Below, piece by piece: positions 41,563 to 48,825 of a stretch of 48,825 bases of DNA (its first letter is position 1; every line of letters starts with the position of its first letter). The DNA comes from Glaciecola sp964418575. Its GTDB lineage: Bacteria; Pseudomonadota; Gammaproteobacteria; Enterobacterales; Alteromonadaceae. Made by a program: the position numbers and the translations under genes. Location of the stretch: contig CAYQMI010000013.1 in assembly GCA_964418575.1 (NCBI GenBank), positions 1 through 48,825 of the forward strand, written 5' to 3'. The notes beneath the pieces were generated by a model. The model did not search any database and was not told the DNA's origin. It saw only the letters and a program-made list of their open reading frames with translations.

Positions 41563-41964
41563 ATGTTAAATATCAAAAACGCATTTTCTACTCTATTGAT
41601 TTTCTTAGCTTTATTTACCCTGAGCACGGCGACAAGCGCAAACATCATTACAGAGCTAAATCACAAAGCATTTATGGATGTTGCTGGGCAGAGTTTAGTA
41701 GTCGATGTGCGAACGCCTGAGGAGTACGCAGAGGGCCATGTTCCCGGTGCGGTCAATATACCATTGGCTACTGTAGGTGATAATTTGGCAGCCTTTGGTG
41801 CTAATGATAACTCAATTGTTGTTTACTGCCGCTCAGGCTACCGCGCAGGCAAGGCGCTAGAAGTGCTCTCAAATGCAGGGTACACCAACCTTTATCATTT
41901 AGAGGGTGATATCCAAGGTTGGAAAGAAGCAGGTCAAGAAATGGAAGTGCCTGCAGCGCCTTAA
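41563..41964 (+). CDS. Periplasmic rhodanese-like protein
   Basis: The protein is 133 residues with a signal peptide (STLLIFLALFTLSTATSA). It is a single rhodanese domain (VVDVRTPEEYAEGHVPGAVNIPL) with the catalytic cysteine in VVYCRSGYRAGKAL. Members of this group are sulfurtransferases of mostly unknown physiological role. It ends at a terminator shared with tyrS. Confidence 0.9.
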   Translation: MLNIKNAFSTLLIFLALFTLSTATSANIITELNHKAFMDVAGQSLVVDVRTPEEYAEGHVPGAVNIPLATVGDNLAAFGANDNSIVVYCRSGYRAGKALEVLSNAGYTNLYHLEGDIQGWKEAGQEMEVPAAP

Positions 41965-41993
41965 ATATTTGCTCGACAATGCACTTTGAATAC

Positions 41994-42023
41994 AAAAAAG
42001 CGGCTAAGATAAGCCGCTTTTTT
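41994..42023. terminator. Bidirectional terminator between the rhodanese gene and tyrS
   Basis: AAGCGGCT (41998-42005) pairs with AGCCGCTT (42012-42019). An A run lies on the left and a T run on the right. It lies between two convergent genes and can serve both. Confidence 0.88.
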
Positions 42024-42046
42024 ATGCCATTTACACCGAGTGTTAA

Positions 42047-43246
42047 CTACGCAAGGGTGATTTTGGCAAATTTACGCTTGCCGACTTGGTAAACAGCTTC
42101 GCCTTTCTCTTCAATAAGAAGCCTTGTGTCGGTAACTCTTTCGCCGTCTATTTTAACTGCGCCTTGCTTTATCATGCGCATCGCATCTGATGTTGAACTT
42201 ACTAAATCCGCTTCCTTGAGTAAGTTACCAATAGCTATTCCGCTGGCTGGCAAGGTAATTGAAACTTCGGCCAAATCATCGGGTATCGCGTTTTTTTGAA
42301 AGCGCTGAATAAAATCTTCATGGGCGCTTTGAGCACTTGCTTGATCATGAAAACGCGCGATAAGCTCTTTTGCCAAATCAATTTTGATATCTCTGGGGTT
42401 TTTGCCCGCCTCTACTTCAGCTTTTAATTGTGCAATATCTTCAATAGGCTTGAAGCTTAATAAATCGAAATATCTCCACATTAGCTCATCAGAAATCGAC
42501 ATGATCTTACCGAACATCTCGTTAGGCGCATCAGTAATACCAATGTAGTTGTTCAAAGACTTTGACATCTTCTGAACCCCATCTAAACCTTCAAGTAAAG
42601 GCATCATCAAAACGGTTTGTTGCGCTTGACCTTGGCTTTTTTGTAATTCTCTTCCCATCAATAAATTAAAACGCTGATCAGTTCCGCCAAGCTCAACATC
42701 TGATTCAAGCGCTACCGAATCCCAACCTTGTACTAAGGGGTATAAAAACTCATGGATAGCAATCGGCTGACCGTTAGCGTAGCGTTTTTTGAAGTCGTCT
42801 CGCTCTAACATCCGCGCGACCGTTTGACTAGCTGCGAGTTTGATCATGCCCGCAGCGCCGAGTTTATTCATCCATTCAGAGTTAAAGCGTATCGTCGTTT
42901 TAGCTGGGTCTAGAATCTTAAACACTTGCTCTTGATAGGTTCTTGCATTTTCTAATATCTGGGCTTCGCTAAGAGGCTTGCGAGTAACGTTTTTACCGGT
43001 AGGGTCGCCAATTAAACCTGTAAAATCACCAATTAAGAAAATAACTTCATGACCGAGCTGCTGAAACGCTCTGAGTTTATTGATCAAAACAGTGTGACCT
43101 AAATGCAGGTCTGGTGCGGTTGGATCGAAGCCAGCCTTTATTTTTAGGGTTTTGCCTGTTTTTAAGCGCTCAATGAGCTCTTCTTCTATTAAAATCTCGT
43201 CTGCTCCACGCTTAATTTCAGCGAAAGCTGCTTCCCAACTTGCCAT
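42047..43246 (-). CDS. tyrS: Tyrosyl-tRNA synthetase
   Basis: At 399 residues, this is a class Ic tRNA synthetase with the HIGH-type motif HLGH (in DLHLGHTVLINKL), the KMSKS motif (VQKMSKSLNN) and a C-terminal S4 RNA-binding domain (AMRMIKQGAVKIDGERV). The length and FDPTAPDLHLGH sequence fit the shorter TyrS type common in non-enteric gammaproteobacteria. It charges tRNA-Tyr. It diverges from mepM. Confidence 0.96.
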   Translation of the reverse strand: MASWEAAFAEIKRGADEILIEEELIERLKTGKTLKIKAGFDPTAPDLHLGHTVLINKLRAFQQLGHEVIFLIGDFTGLIGDPTGKNVTRKPLSEAQILENARTYQEQVFKILDPAKTTIRFNSEWMNKLGAAGMIKLAASQTVARMLERDDFKKRYANGQPIAIHEFLYPLVQGWDSVALESDVELGGTDQRFNLLMGRELQKSQGQAQQTVLMMPLLEGLDGVQKMSKSLNNYIGITDAPNEMFGKIMSISDELMWRYFDLLSFKPIEDIAQLKAEVEAGKNPRDIKIDLAKELIARFHDQASAQSAHEDFIQRFQKNAIPDDLAEVSITLPASGIAIGNLLKEADLVSSTSDAMRMIKQGAVKIDGERVTDTRLLIEEKGEAVYQVGKRKFAKITLA

Positions 43247-43453
43247 TATTGTGTCCTAGTGCTTAATTCACATGCCGTTATTTACATGTCTTAGTGATTG
43301 AGTTTACTGGCTATTTTAGTGTCTTAACGCGCAGGTTGAAGGTTCTATCAGCATAGCCGATAAAGACTTATGTAATAGAGTGAACCTTTGGACTGGAAAC
43401 GAGACTAAAATCGTTATATTCTGCCAACTGATTTGCAGGTATTTTACGAGCGT

Positions 43454-44758
43454 ATGATTCACAATACAATAAAACATCTCCCTAAACTTCACCGTATTAT
43501 TTTAGCAGGTGTTTCTGCCTTTTTAGTGTTGATGGTTTTATGGCCAGGGGATGAGGTGCAAGCCTCCCGACAAGTAAACACGCTTGAACTGATTCCAGGC
43601 ATGCAGTACGCACTGCCAATGCCTGCTTTTGAGTCCTCCGTAGAAAGTGAACCAACTTTTGAAGCCGAAGACTACATTACCCATAAAGTTGCTAGCGGCG
43701 ATACGCTGGCTAAAATTCTCTCGAAACACAAACAATCACCACAAACCACTTACAAACTGAGTAATGCAGGCGAATACGCTAAAACATTAAGAAAAATTCG
43801 CCCCGGTGATTCTGTATATTTACAAATTGACGAAGCAGGCCAACTTGCGTCTTTAAAGTACCCTCTTACAAAAACAGAAACACTGATCATCAAGGCGATT
43901 GACAACAAGTTTGAAAGCGAAATTGAAACTAAGCAGGTAGAGACTTTACTCAACTTTGCTCAGGGCACAATTCAAAGTAGCTTCTGGAATGCCGGCATCG
44001 AAGCAGGACTCACAGACAACAAAATTATGGAGCTCGCTGGAATTTTTGGTTGGGACATCGACTTTGCCCAAGAAATACGCCCAGGCGATTCATTCAACAT
44101 GGCATTTGAAGAGCTTTATGTAGACGGTGAGTTTATTGGTCATGGCGATATTGTTTCGGCAGAGTTCGTCAATCAAGGGGATGTGTTCACCGCTATTCGT
44201 TATACCGATGGAAACTACTACACTCCTGAAGGCCGAAGCATGCGCAAGAGCTTTCTCAGAGCGCCCATCAACTTCAGCCATGTGAGCTCTAACTTCAACC
44301 CTAAACGTTTTCATCCTGTACAAAAGCGCATTAAGCCGCACAGAGGCGTTGATTACGTTGCAGCAGTTGGCACTCCCGTACTCGCAGCGGGGAACGGAAA
44401 GGTTATCCGCTCGTCTTACGACAAATTTAATGGTCATCATGTATTTTTACAGCACGGTGAGCGCTATCAAACGAAATATCTGCACTTTACTCGCCGCGCA
44501 GTGAAAGTTGGACAATGGGTAAAACAAGGTGATGTTATTGGTTATCTCGGCTCAACCGGCATGGTGACTGGCGCACATTTACATTATGAATTTTTGGTAG
44601 ATGGTGTGCATCGTAATCCGCGTACAGTCGAATTACCAAAAGCCGAACCTATTGATAAAAAAGAGAAAGACCAATTTTTGTTAATTGCTGATCAACAAAT
44701 GTCTTTGTTGAGCAATAACAAACGCATCATGCTGGCAATGCAATCGAGTGATAGATAA
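43454..44758 (+). CDS. mepM: Peptidoglycan DD-endopeptidase MepM-like (M23 family)
   Basis: The protein is about 434 residues. An N-terminal transmembrane or signal-anchor segment (IILAGVSAFLVLMVLW) is followed by an OapA/LysM-like region (ITHKVASGDTLAKILSKHKQ) and an M23 zinc peptidase domain. Its metal ligands are in HRGVDY and HLHYEF, with a further histidine in YLHFTR. It cleaves D,D cross-links to allow peptidoglycan growth. The frame opens at TTG 43433; the ATG at 43454 fits better. The tyrS neighbour supports the assignment. Confidence 0.93.
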   Translation: MIHNTIKHLPKLHRIILAGVSAFLVLMVLWPGDEVQASRQVNTLELIPGMQYALPMPAFESSVESEPTFEAEDYITHKVASGDTLAKILSKHKQSPQTTYKLSNAGEYAKTLRKIRPGDSVYLQIDEAGQLASLKYPLTKTETLIIKAIDNKFESEIETKQVETLLNFAQGTIQSSFWNAGIEAGLTDNKIMELAGIFGWDIDFAQEIRPGDSFNMAFEELYVDGEFIGHGDIVSAEFVNQGDVFTAIRYTDGNYYTPEGRSMRKSFLRAPINFSHVSSNFNPKRFHPVQKRIKPHRGVDYVAAVGTPVLAAGNGKVIRSSYDKFNGHHVFLQHGERYQTKYLHFTRRAVKVGQWVKQGDVIGYLGSTGMVTGAHLHYEFLVDGVHRNPRTVELPKAEPIDKKEKDQFLLIADQQMSLLSNNKRIMLAMQSSDR

Positions 44759-44785
44759 ATAATCTTCAGTATCTGAGCCGTCTGC

Positions 44786-45274
44786 TCACACAGCCGCTGA
44801 AGGTGCTTGACTTGAAAAATACTTTTCTAATTCCATTGGCATTTTTTGCTTTTGCTCTGTTGTTACCAAGGGTAGCTTTTCAAAGCATGCCAACCAGCTA
44901 TACTGCTGCTGCAGCATATCTTGTTCGCGCTTAAAACCTCGCTGACTCAAACGAATTTTAGTAGTCGCGTTACCATTTTCCGAAAAATGTATTTCAACTT
45001 TGGTAATGTCGTTAGTATCTTCCCAGCGCCATGTATAGCTGAGAGTGCTATTCTTCTGAATATCTTGATAAGTGCCGACTACCGTCTGCTGAAAGCCATC
45101 AGGAGACTGCAGCACCATTTGATAGTTTCCACTCGGGATAAAATGAGAGTGAAACTGTGACACCGAAAGGTTGCCTGGTGCACACCATTTTATGATCAAT
45201 TCCGGTCTGGTAAACGCATCATACACTTGGGAAATATTTGCGTTTAATATGCCATTAATAGTGAAATCGAACAT
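44786..45274 (-). CDS. SRPBCC-domain protein (AHSA1-like)
   Basis: This is a 162-residue protein of the Bet v1-like START superfamily. It shows INANISQVYDAFTRPELIIKWCAPG at the beginning, GTYQDIQKNSTLSYTWRWED in the middle and a C-terminal helix containing WLACFEKLP. These are the typical AHSA1 (activator of Hsp90 ATPase homologue 1-like) marks. Ligand and role are unknown; most such bacterial proteins are uncharacterised. Confidence 0.88.
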   Translation of the reverse strand: MFDFTINGILNANISQVYDAFTRPELIIKWCAPGNLSVSQFHSHFIPSGNYQMVLQSPDGFQQTVVGTYQDIQKNSTLSYTWRWEDTNDITKVEIHFSENGNATTKIRLSQRGFKREQDMLQQQYSWLACFEKLPLVTTEQKQKMPMELEKYFSSQAPSAAV

Positions 45275-45374
45275 AAATTATGCGAACCTCATTTCTCTTT
45301 TCGATGAATAATTTATATCGGCATTCTCAATAAAATCTTCACCGATAAAATAGACTATTTAAGGGAGTAGGTGC

Positions 45375-46313
45375 TTGTACAAATTCGCCATCGTCAGTCG
45401 TGACCATGAAATATACAAACGCTGTTTGCAGTCTGTTTTACAGCCGCTAAACGGCGCACATTGCATTCACATCGGCTCTGAGGCTAATGCTTATGTGGAA
45501 GCTGAGGCTGATATCATTTTGAGCGAACCCGATGTGGCAAGGGCGTTTATTTCTAAGTGCAAACGCCTGAAATGGTTGCAGTCCACTTGGGCAGGCAACA
45601 ATGTATTGCAACAGCATGAAAAGAAAGACTATGTGCTTACCGGCGTAAAAGGTATTTTTGCTGCGCAAATGCGAGACTATGTATTTGCCTATATTCTTTA
45701 TTTCCAAAGGAACATAGCGCTTTTTAAACAATTACAAAGTGAAAAGCAATGGCAGCAACCCAAAGTTGAGCCATTGTCAAAGATGCGCTTAGGCATCATC
45801 GGAATGGGTAATATTGGTACAGAAATAGCTAAAACCGCGTTTGCATTTTCTATGAAGGTTTCGGCCGTAACGTCTCATAACAAACCATTAAAAGATGTAG
45901 AATATTTTAAACTAAATCAGCTAGCCGATTTCGCCAAACACTGCGATTACATCGTAAATTTATTGCCAGAAACCAGTGAAACAATTGGTGTATTCAACGC
46001 AAAGTTTTTTGAAGCAGTAAAAGCAACTGCAGTGTTTATTAACGCAGGGAGAGGCAGTGCTCTTGAAGATGAGCAATTTCTGATAAGCCTTTTAAAACAG
46101 GGCCGCTTACGAGGGGCTGTACTAGACGTATTTAAACAAGAGCCGCTATCACCAACTCATGGCTTTTATACGGCTCCAAACTTATTCTTAAGTAACCACA
46201 CTGCGGCCATTTCCGACCCCGAGCAAGTGTTCGCTGTATTTATGCAAAATCTCGAAAACTTTGTTCAGCAAAAACCAATGCAGTTTCAACACGATTTTGA
46301 TAAAGGATATTAG
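45375..46313 (+). CDS. D-2-hydroxyacid dehydrogenase
   Basis: The protein is 312 residues with a Rossmann motif LGIIGMGNIGTEIA near residue 138. The catalytic residues are in NAGRGSAL (Arg), FKQEPLSP (Glu) and LSNHTAA (His). It is a GhrA/phosphoglycerate-dehydrogenase-like NAD(P)H enzyme that reduces a 2-keto acid; the substrate is not evident. The start is TTG at 45375 with GGGAG at 45363-45367. Its stop codon overlaps that of the convergent HD-GYP gene. Confidence 0.9.
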   Translation: MYKFAIVSRDHEIYKRCLQSVLQPLNGAHCIHIGSEANAYVEAEADIILSEPDVARAFISKCKRLKWLQSTWAGNNVLQQHEKKDYVLTGVKGIFAAQMRDYVFAYILYFQRNIALFKQLQSEKQWQQPKVEPLSKMRLGIIGMGNIGTEIAKTAFAFSMKVSAVTSHNKPLKDVEYFKLNQLADFAKHCDYIVNLLPETSETIGVFNAKFFEAVKATAVFINAGRGSALEDEQFLISLLKQGRLRGAVLDVFKQEPLSPTHGFYTAPNLFLSNHTAAISDPEQVFAVFMQNLENFVQQKPMQFQHDFDKGY

Positions 46314-47431
46314 CCAACTTGCTTTAAATACTGCGTCATCCCCTGATTGAACAGACGCAGCCAGTTGCCGCTTAGCTGACCCTTGTAGTTTTGATTAAGC
46401 GCTATTATTGCCTCTTTTGGCGTTAAGCACTCACCATTTGCCTGAGGCATATTTGTTAGATTATCGTATCGGTCTAGTATTGCCAGTAGCTTGGCACCCG
46501 GACATATTTGGTCACCTTCAATACCGAGTGGGTAGCCGCTTCCGTCCACATTTTCGTGATGCTGCATAATGATTTTGCGCGCCTCATCCCACATATTCAG
46601 GTGCTCAATCAGGCGCGTACTTTTGTACACATGAGAGCGCAATAAGTTGGACTCTAAATTTGTCAGCTTTTCAGATTTCAACACAATATGATTAGGCATA
46701 AAAGCCATGCCAAAGTCGTGCACGTAACATGCTACCGCCAATTGATCTTCTGGCAAAGGTTCGTTGCTTAGACTGTTAATATAAAATGCTAAGATGGCTA
46801 ATCTGTCACCCCTTCCCTCTTTGTAACCAGCGCGTTTTTCAATCGGCCGTATAAGTTCTCTGAAAAATAATAGGTCCACCTGTTTTTCGGGTGATAAGTC
46901 TTTAGGGATCCCCGTTTTAGCCAATTCAATTTTTGCAACGCCATGCTCAGGCATATCTTCATCTTGCTGATGCGTAAGGCAGTTTATCGCTTTTTGTAGC
47001 AACTGCTCGTGAGCACTCACATTCTCTGCATTGATTGTTTTAATAACTTCAATGGTGGCGTCGAGCGCGTCTTTATCATATTCGACCCGTCCGTCTTTTA
47101 TGCAGTCAGTGACAAACTTGGTAACTCGGTCCATTAATTTTAAAACCAAATCACTGAGTACGCTGTTGTAGACTGTCTCGCCTTTGCGCAAAAGATCCAA
47201 TATATCTTCTAGATACTGCAAAACTTCAATCATCGGCATAAAACCAACCAGGCCAAGATCCCCTTTAATAGTATGAACTGAGCGAAACAGAGCTCTCTGA
47301 AGTTCGTTGTCATTTGGGGTTAACTCTAACTCAATCAGGGTTTGTTCACTGCCCTCATAAAGCTCTTGAATCTCTTCGCTTAAGTCATTCAATATGTCTG
47401 ACTCAAGCTCCTCTGGAATAAATATCGCCAT
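46310..47431 (-). CDS. HPt domain fused to an HD-GYP-type phosphohydrolase domain
   Basis: The protein is 373 residues. The N-terminal HPt domain (about 1-110) has phospho-acceptor His53 in SVHTIKGDLGLVG. The C-terminal HD-GYP domain (about 185-370) has His238-Asp239 in VHDFGM, His291-His292-Glu293 and DGSGYP (296-301). The usual lysine of the HD-x-G-K motif is methionine (Met242), and the RPYR-like segment after the ILDRYDNLT region is absent (MPQANGE instead). Metal-binding residues are mostly kept, so c-di-GMP phosphodiesterase activity is possible but uncertain. A phosphorelay input through His53 is the natural inference. Confidence 0.88.
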   Translation of the reverse strand: MAIFIPEELESDILNDLSEEIQELYEGSEQTLIELELTPNDNELQRALFRSVHTIKGDLGLVGFMPMIEVLQYLEDILDLLRKGETVYNSVLSDLVLKLMDRVTKFVTDCIKDGRVEYDKDALDATIEVIKTINAENVSAHEQLLQKAINCLTHQQDEDMPEHGVAKIELAKTGIPKDLSPEKQVDLLFFRELIRPIEKRAGYKEGRGDRLAILAFYINSLSNEPLPEDQLAVACYVHDFGMAFMPNHIVLKSEKLTNLESNLLRSHVYKSTRLIEHLNMWDEARKIIMQHHENVDGSGYPLGIEGDQICPGAKLLAILDRYDNLTNMPQANGECLTPKEAIIALNQNYKGQLSGNWLRLFNQGMTQYLKQVG

Positions 47432-47567
47432 TTAAAATCCGTGAATTGTTTAGCTTAATTGCATAAGGCAGTTATCGGCTGAACAGCAATTAACCTAAGC
47501 GATAAGTGCCATGAAGCCACATTCAAAGAATATTAAGAGATCCGCTGTGTTAGCTTGTAAAACTGCG

Positions 47568-47573
47568 TATAAT
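47568..47573 (+). promoter_or_regulatory. -10 box for plsC-rraB
   Basis: A perfect TATAAT at 47568-47573. The -35 region is poor. The transcript would start near 47580, which leaves a normal leader for the GTG start at 47603 but only 8 bases for the TTG at 47588. Confidence 0.5.
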
Positions 47574-47602
47574 CCCCTCATCCGGAATTGTTGGAAGCTG
47601 AT

Positions 47603-48340
47603 GTGTTAGGCGCTTTACGAGCTATTGTTTTACTAATCTATTTTATTCTTATCAATGCATTCTTAATCATTGTCTTTATTCTCAGGCCAATGCACCGCAA
47701 CAATGTTAATTTGGCGGGGAAAATATACAGCAGTATGTCTTGGATTTTGGGGGTGAAACTGGATTTTAGAGTTTCTGACAAAGTCGAAGACGGCAAATCA
47801 TATATGTTTGTTGCAAACCATCAGAACACATGGGACTTAGCAACCATAAGTCATGCAGCCTTGCCTGGTGTTGTCACCATTGGCAAAAAGAGCCTAAAAT
47901 GGATCCCCATATTTGGCCTAATATATTGGCTGTCGGGCAATATCATGATTGATCGCAAAGACTCAGGTAAAGCCCGAAACACCCTCGCATTGGCAGGAAG
48001 AAGGGCGCGCAAGCGTGGGCTTTCTATATGGATGTTCCCGGAGGGCACACGCAGCCGCGGTAAAGGAATACTCCCCTTTAAAACCGGTGCATTTAGATTA
48101 GCCTTAGATACGCAGTTAGATGTAGTGCCGGTATGTTGTAGCGATAATCATCATTCTATAAAGTTTAATAGATGGAATAATGGTACGGTGATCATAGAGG
48201 TGATGGACCCGGTTCATATCAGTGCTGAAGATCACCCGAAACAGCTTGCAAATCAGGTAGAAGAAATGATCAAAGCAAAATTTGATGAACTCAATGAAGA
48301 AGCCGCCCAAATGACAAACAAGCGGAAGGAAGCAAAATGA
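47603..48340 (+). CDS. plsC: 1-acyl-sn-glycerol-3-phosphate acyltransferase PlsC
   Basis: The protein is about 245 residues with an N-terminal membrane helix (ALRAIVLLIYFILINAFLIIVFIL). The acyltransferase block I is NHQNTWD (HX4D). FPEGTRSRGKGILPFKTGAF is block III, and block IV-like VVPVC follows. It makes phosphatidic acid from lysophosphatidic acid at the inner membrane. The frame opens at TTG 47588; I prefer the GTG at 47603 because GGAAG (47593-47597) and the -10 box fit it. It overlaps rraB by 4 bases. Confidence 0.93.
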   Translation: MLGALRAIVLLIYFILINAFLIIVFILRPMHRNNVNLAGKIYSSMSWILGVKLDFRVSDKVEDGKSYMFVANHQNTWDLATISHAALPGVVTIGKKSLKWIPIFGLIYWLSGNIMIDRKDSGKARNTLALAGRRARKRGLSIWMFPEGTRSRGKGILPFKTGAFRLALDTQLDVVPVCCSDNHHSIKFNRWNNGTVIIEVMDPVHISAEDHPKQLANQVEEMIKAKFDELNEEAAQMTNKRKEAK

Positions 48341-48741
48341 ACAACGAAGAATTACAAGCTTGGTACGAATTTAACGAAGAAACGATACAAGCATTAAAAG
48401 ACGACGGCAGCGACGTCAGCCAAGCACACATTATAGAGCATCATTTCGCCAGTAAAGATTTTGATGTACTCGAGAAGGCTGCGGTAGATGTATTCAAAGC
48501 TGGATTTGAAGTCACAGATGCGGAAGAGCTTATGTTAGACGATGGCGGCACGGTGTTTTGCTTCGACGCCGTTGTTGAAAAGAAACTCGATTTAACCGCT
48601 TTTAATAAAGATACGCAAACCTTGCTTACTCTCGCTGAAAAGCATCAAGTGCATTACGATGGCTGGGGCACATATTATGTGGGTGACGATGCGATTGAAT
48701 ATGAAGATGAGCAAGATGACTATATTGATGATGATGACTGA
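48337..48741 (+). CDS. rraB: Ribonuclease E inhibitor RraB
   Basis: This 134-residue acidic protein has an RraB-like beginning (LQAWYEFNEETIQALKDDGSD) and the HYDGWGTYYVGDD region, ending in a run of Asp/Glu. RraB binds the C-terminal half of RNase E and alters its degradosome composition in E. coli. It is translationally coupled to plsC (ATGA overlap). Confidence 0.92.
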   Translation: MNNEELQAWYEFNEETIQALKDDGSDVSQAHIIEHHFASKDFDVLEKAAVDVFKAGFEVTDAEELMLDDGGTVFCFDAVVEKKLDLTAFNKDTQTLLTLAEKHQVHYDGWGTYYVGDDAIEYEDEQDDYIDDDD

Positions 48742-48771
48742 CATGCACTTAGTCATGACGGCTTAATACAT

Positions 48772-48825
48772 GTTCATTCCAGTTAAAATCATCGTCATTC
48801 CCGTGAAAAACATCGTCATTCCCGC
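48772..48825. repeat. Degenerate tandem repeat running off the window edge
   Basis: Three successive units begin GTTCATTCC (48772), GTCATTCCC (48794) and GTCATTCCC (48815, cut). Units are 21-22 bases and all contain TCATTCC followed by an A-rich part and CATC. TCATTCCCG-type repeats are abundant dispersed elements in many bacterial genomes. The full extent cannot be seen. Confidence 0.6.

Noticed and set aside
48772..48825. CRISPR array at the right edge
   Set aside because: Units are contiguous and too short (21-22 bases), with no distinct repeat and spacer alternation and no cas genes in the window.

Overview
The window is chromosomal DNA of a marine-type gammaproteobacterium, most likely of the order Alteromonadales (Alteromonadaceae-like; genus not determined). 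The evidence is the combination of zapE/zapG/degQ/degS, murA-ibaG-mlaBCDEF, kdsD-kdsC-lptCAB-rpoN-hpf-ptsN-rapZ-npr, arcB next to gltBD, mtnN-cbiB-like-btuF and an unlinked tyrS/mepM pair. Nearly all of it is core genome. There are no tRNAs, rRNAs, phage genes, insertion sequences or CRISPR arrays that I can see. The left edge cuts the RNase P RNA gene and the right edge runs into a short degenerate tandem repeat, so both ends look like contig or window boundaries.

Layout. 1-170: 5' end of rnpB (minus) with its promoter, and the terminator of yeeN. 190-906: yeeN (YebC/PmpR family). 1133-3506: a Tat-exported sugar isomerase-like protein, a membrane-anchored protein of unknown function and a small zinc-ribbon protein. 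3522-6652: zapE, diverging from zapG and degQ. 6715-11662: an accessory-looking block (hybrid histidine kinase, periplasmic binding protein, PH-domain membrane protein) lying between degQ and degS, which are adjacent in E. coli. 11785-12870: degS. 12889-17558: murA, ibaG and mlaBCDEF on the minus strand (peptidoglycan precursor synthesis and outer-membrane lipid asymmetry). 17910-25759: calcium/sodium antiporter, kdsD, kdsC, lptC, lptA, lptB, rpoN, hpf, ptsN, rapZ and npr, a tightly packed LPS-biogenesis/sigma-54/nitrogen-PTS cluster with several overlapping start and stop codons. 25901-27259: mgtE. 27296-29656: arcB (minus). 29657-30222: a long non-coding region with nested and mutually exclusive inverted repeats. 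30223-36123: gltB-gltD. 36437-38169: a secreted, very acidic repeat protein broken by a 100-N assembly gap. 38307-38909: a DUF2726 protein. 38975-41508: mtnN, a divergent CbiB homologue and btuF. 41563-41964: periplasmic rhodanese. 42047-44758: tyrS diverging from mepM. 44786-47431: SRPBCC protein, D-2-hydroxyacid dehydrogenase and an HPt/HD-GYP fusion. 47603-48741: plsC-rraB.

How the genes work together. Much of the window serves the cell envelope: DegQ and DegS (periplasmic quality control and sigma-E stress signalling), Mla (phospholipid retrieval), KdsD/KdsC (Kdo synthesis), LptC/A/B (LPS transport), MurA and MepM (peptidoglycan), ZapE/ZapG (division and envelope growth) and PlsC (phospholipid synthesis). 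A second theme is carbon/nitrogen/redox control: RpoN, PtsN, NPr, RapZ, ArcB and GltBD.

The observations I consider most worth a second look are: the structured arcB-gltB intergenic region with a sigma-54-like sequence; the periplasmic-binding-protein/hybrid-kinase pair between degQ and degS; a CbiB homologue that appears to have lost the family's conserved acidic motifs; the HPt/HD-GYP fusion with a changed HD-x-G-K motif; and an assembly gap flanked by identical 55-base copies, which artificially splits the repeat-protein gene. I found no clear sign of a large undescribed multi-gene system; this is a largely ordinary core region with a few unusual spots.
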